The position numbers were made by a program, and so were the translations under genes. Below the pieces are notes generated by a model. The model had not been told where the DNA came from and did no database searches. It saw nothing but the letters and a program-made list of their open reading frames with translations. DNA of 6,761 bases from Deltaproteobacteria bacterium (lineage in GTDB: Bacteria > Myxococcota_A > UBA9160): assembly GCA_003520425.1 (NCBI GenBank), contig DOUU01000470.1, forward strand, positions 248 through 7,008, in the 5' to 3' direction. Shown here piece by piece: positions 6,207-6,761 of this stretch; position 1 is the first letter of the stretch; each line of letters begins with the position of its first letter.

Positions 6207-6761
6207 GTGCAGCTCCTCGCAGCCGTCGGCGGTCTGTCGTTCGTCGCCGCAAGCCTCGTGGTGGGCCTGCGGCTCCTTCTACTTTCGCGTCGTACGCGGG
6301 AGTTTCCCGAGTTCGCGATCGGGCTGGGGCTCCTGCTCATGGGCGGCATCGGGTACCCCATGACCGCGAGTGCGCGCATGGTGCCGTCGCTCTCGGACGA
6401 GGTCCGGACTGCGATCTTCGCCTTCTCCTTCTCGCTCAACTGGATCGGCACCGTCTTGATGGCGCTGTTCAACCTGCGCGTCTTCCGGCCCAAGGAGACC
6501 TGGGCGCGTGGCTTCGTGGTCGCCATTGCATTGTCGCTCCTCGCGAGCTTCGCGTTCGAGAGCTTCTCCCCGGGGCTCCGCGCGGCAGCCCTCCGCGACG
6601 AGGGACTCGGCCTGCGGCTTTACATGGCCACCATGGGAATCCCCCTGGCCTGGGCGGCGTACGAGTCGCTGCGCTACTGGGAGCTCCTGCGAAAGCGCGT
6701 GCGGCTCGGGCTCGCCGATCCGGTCGTGGCCGATCGCATGCGTCTTTGGGGCATCGGCATC
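6207..6761 (+). CDS. Unrecognised multi-pass membrane protein, cut by the window edge
   Basis: The frame is open to the right edge with 185 codons from GTG 6207. The translation is strongly hydrophobic in blocks, with charged loops between. Likely membrane spans are at residues 3-24 (LLAAVGGLSFVAASLVVGLRLL), 36-52, 69-90 (AIFAFSFSLNWIGTVLMALFNL), 102-120 (GFVVAIALSLLASFAFESF) and about 138-155, with a further span apparently starting at the edge (MRLWGIGI). RR and RK clusters after span 1 and span 5 would suit cytoplasmic loops. I do not recognise the family and assign no function. The start is uncertain: GTG 6207 has GGGGGA just upstream but close, while an in-frame GTG at 6156 would add 17 residues, with a poor ribosome site. 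The frame is closed by TGA at 6129. It may or may not belong to the upstream operon. Confidence 0.75.
   Translation, partial: MQLLAAVGGLSFVAASLVVGLRLLLLSRRTREFPEFAIGLGLLLMGGIGYPMTASARMVPSLSDEVRTAIFAFSFSLNWIGTVLMALFNLRVFRPKETWARGFVVAIALSLLASFAFESFSPGLRAAALRDEGLGLRLYMATMGIPLAWAAYESLRYWELLRKRVRLGLADPVVADRMRLWGIGI

Noticed and set aside
4781..6526. A 581-codon open frame on the minus strand opposite the second large ACAD.
   Set aside because: It is antisense to a clear ACAD and to the membrane protein, with low-complexity Arg-rich composition and no domain; a high-GC shadow.

Overview
This is a GC-rich, tightly packed bacterial window whose centre is a divergent acyl-CoA catabolism locus. Nothing in it fixes the taxon. 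High GC, GTG starts, a predicted F420-type (LLM) oxidoreductase and steroid-type heteromeric acyl-CoA dehydrogenases (ACADs) fit an actinobacterium or a GC-rich uncultured lineage such as Myxococcota, Binatota or a former deltaproteobacterium. This is inference only.

Layout. The minus strand carries, in transcription order from the centre leftward, a large ACAD (3910 to 2738), a small ACAD (2734 to 1598) and a DsbA-fold protein related to 2-hydroxychromene-2-carboxylate isomerase (1588 to 998). The gaps are only 3 and 9 bases, so these are almost certainly one operon. After a 188-base gap comes galactokinase (GTG start at 809), which is cut by the left window edge. The plus strand carries a luciferase-like monooxygenase (LLM) family oxidoreductase (3991-4869), a second large-type ACAD (4904-6091), and an unrecognised multi-pass membrane protein (from about 6207) cut by the right edge.

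The two operons face away from each other across an 80-base region (3911-3990). It holds an AT-rich island with a near-palindrome (TGAAACATGTATCA), an outer inverted repeat (CCGTCA/TGACGG) and a direct repeat (ATTTTTGA). This is the best candidate for a shared operator and divergent promoter. The regulator is not in the window.

How the genes may work together. The ACADs have split active sites. Both large proteins keep the catalytic glutamate (isovaleryl-CoA-dehydrogenase position) and the SEPGAG flavin motif but lack the RxQFG flavin motif. The small protein has RxQFG but lacks the glutamate and has a degenerate SEPGAG region. This is the pattern of the alpha2beta2 ACADs of steroid side-chain degradation (FadE26/FadE27, FadE28/FadE29 type). 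There are two large proteins and only one small one, so the small subunit may serve both, or the second large subunit has a partner elsewhere. The substrate is unknown; a steroid, terpenoid or branched/polycyclic acyl-CoA is plausible. Galactokinase looks functionally unrelated. I see no mobile element, CRISPR array, tRNA or rRNA.
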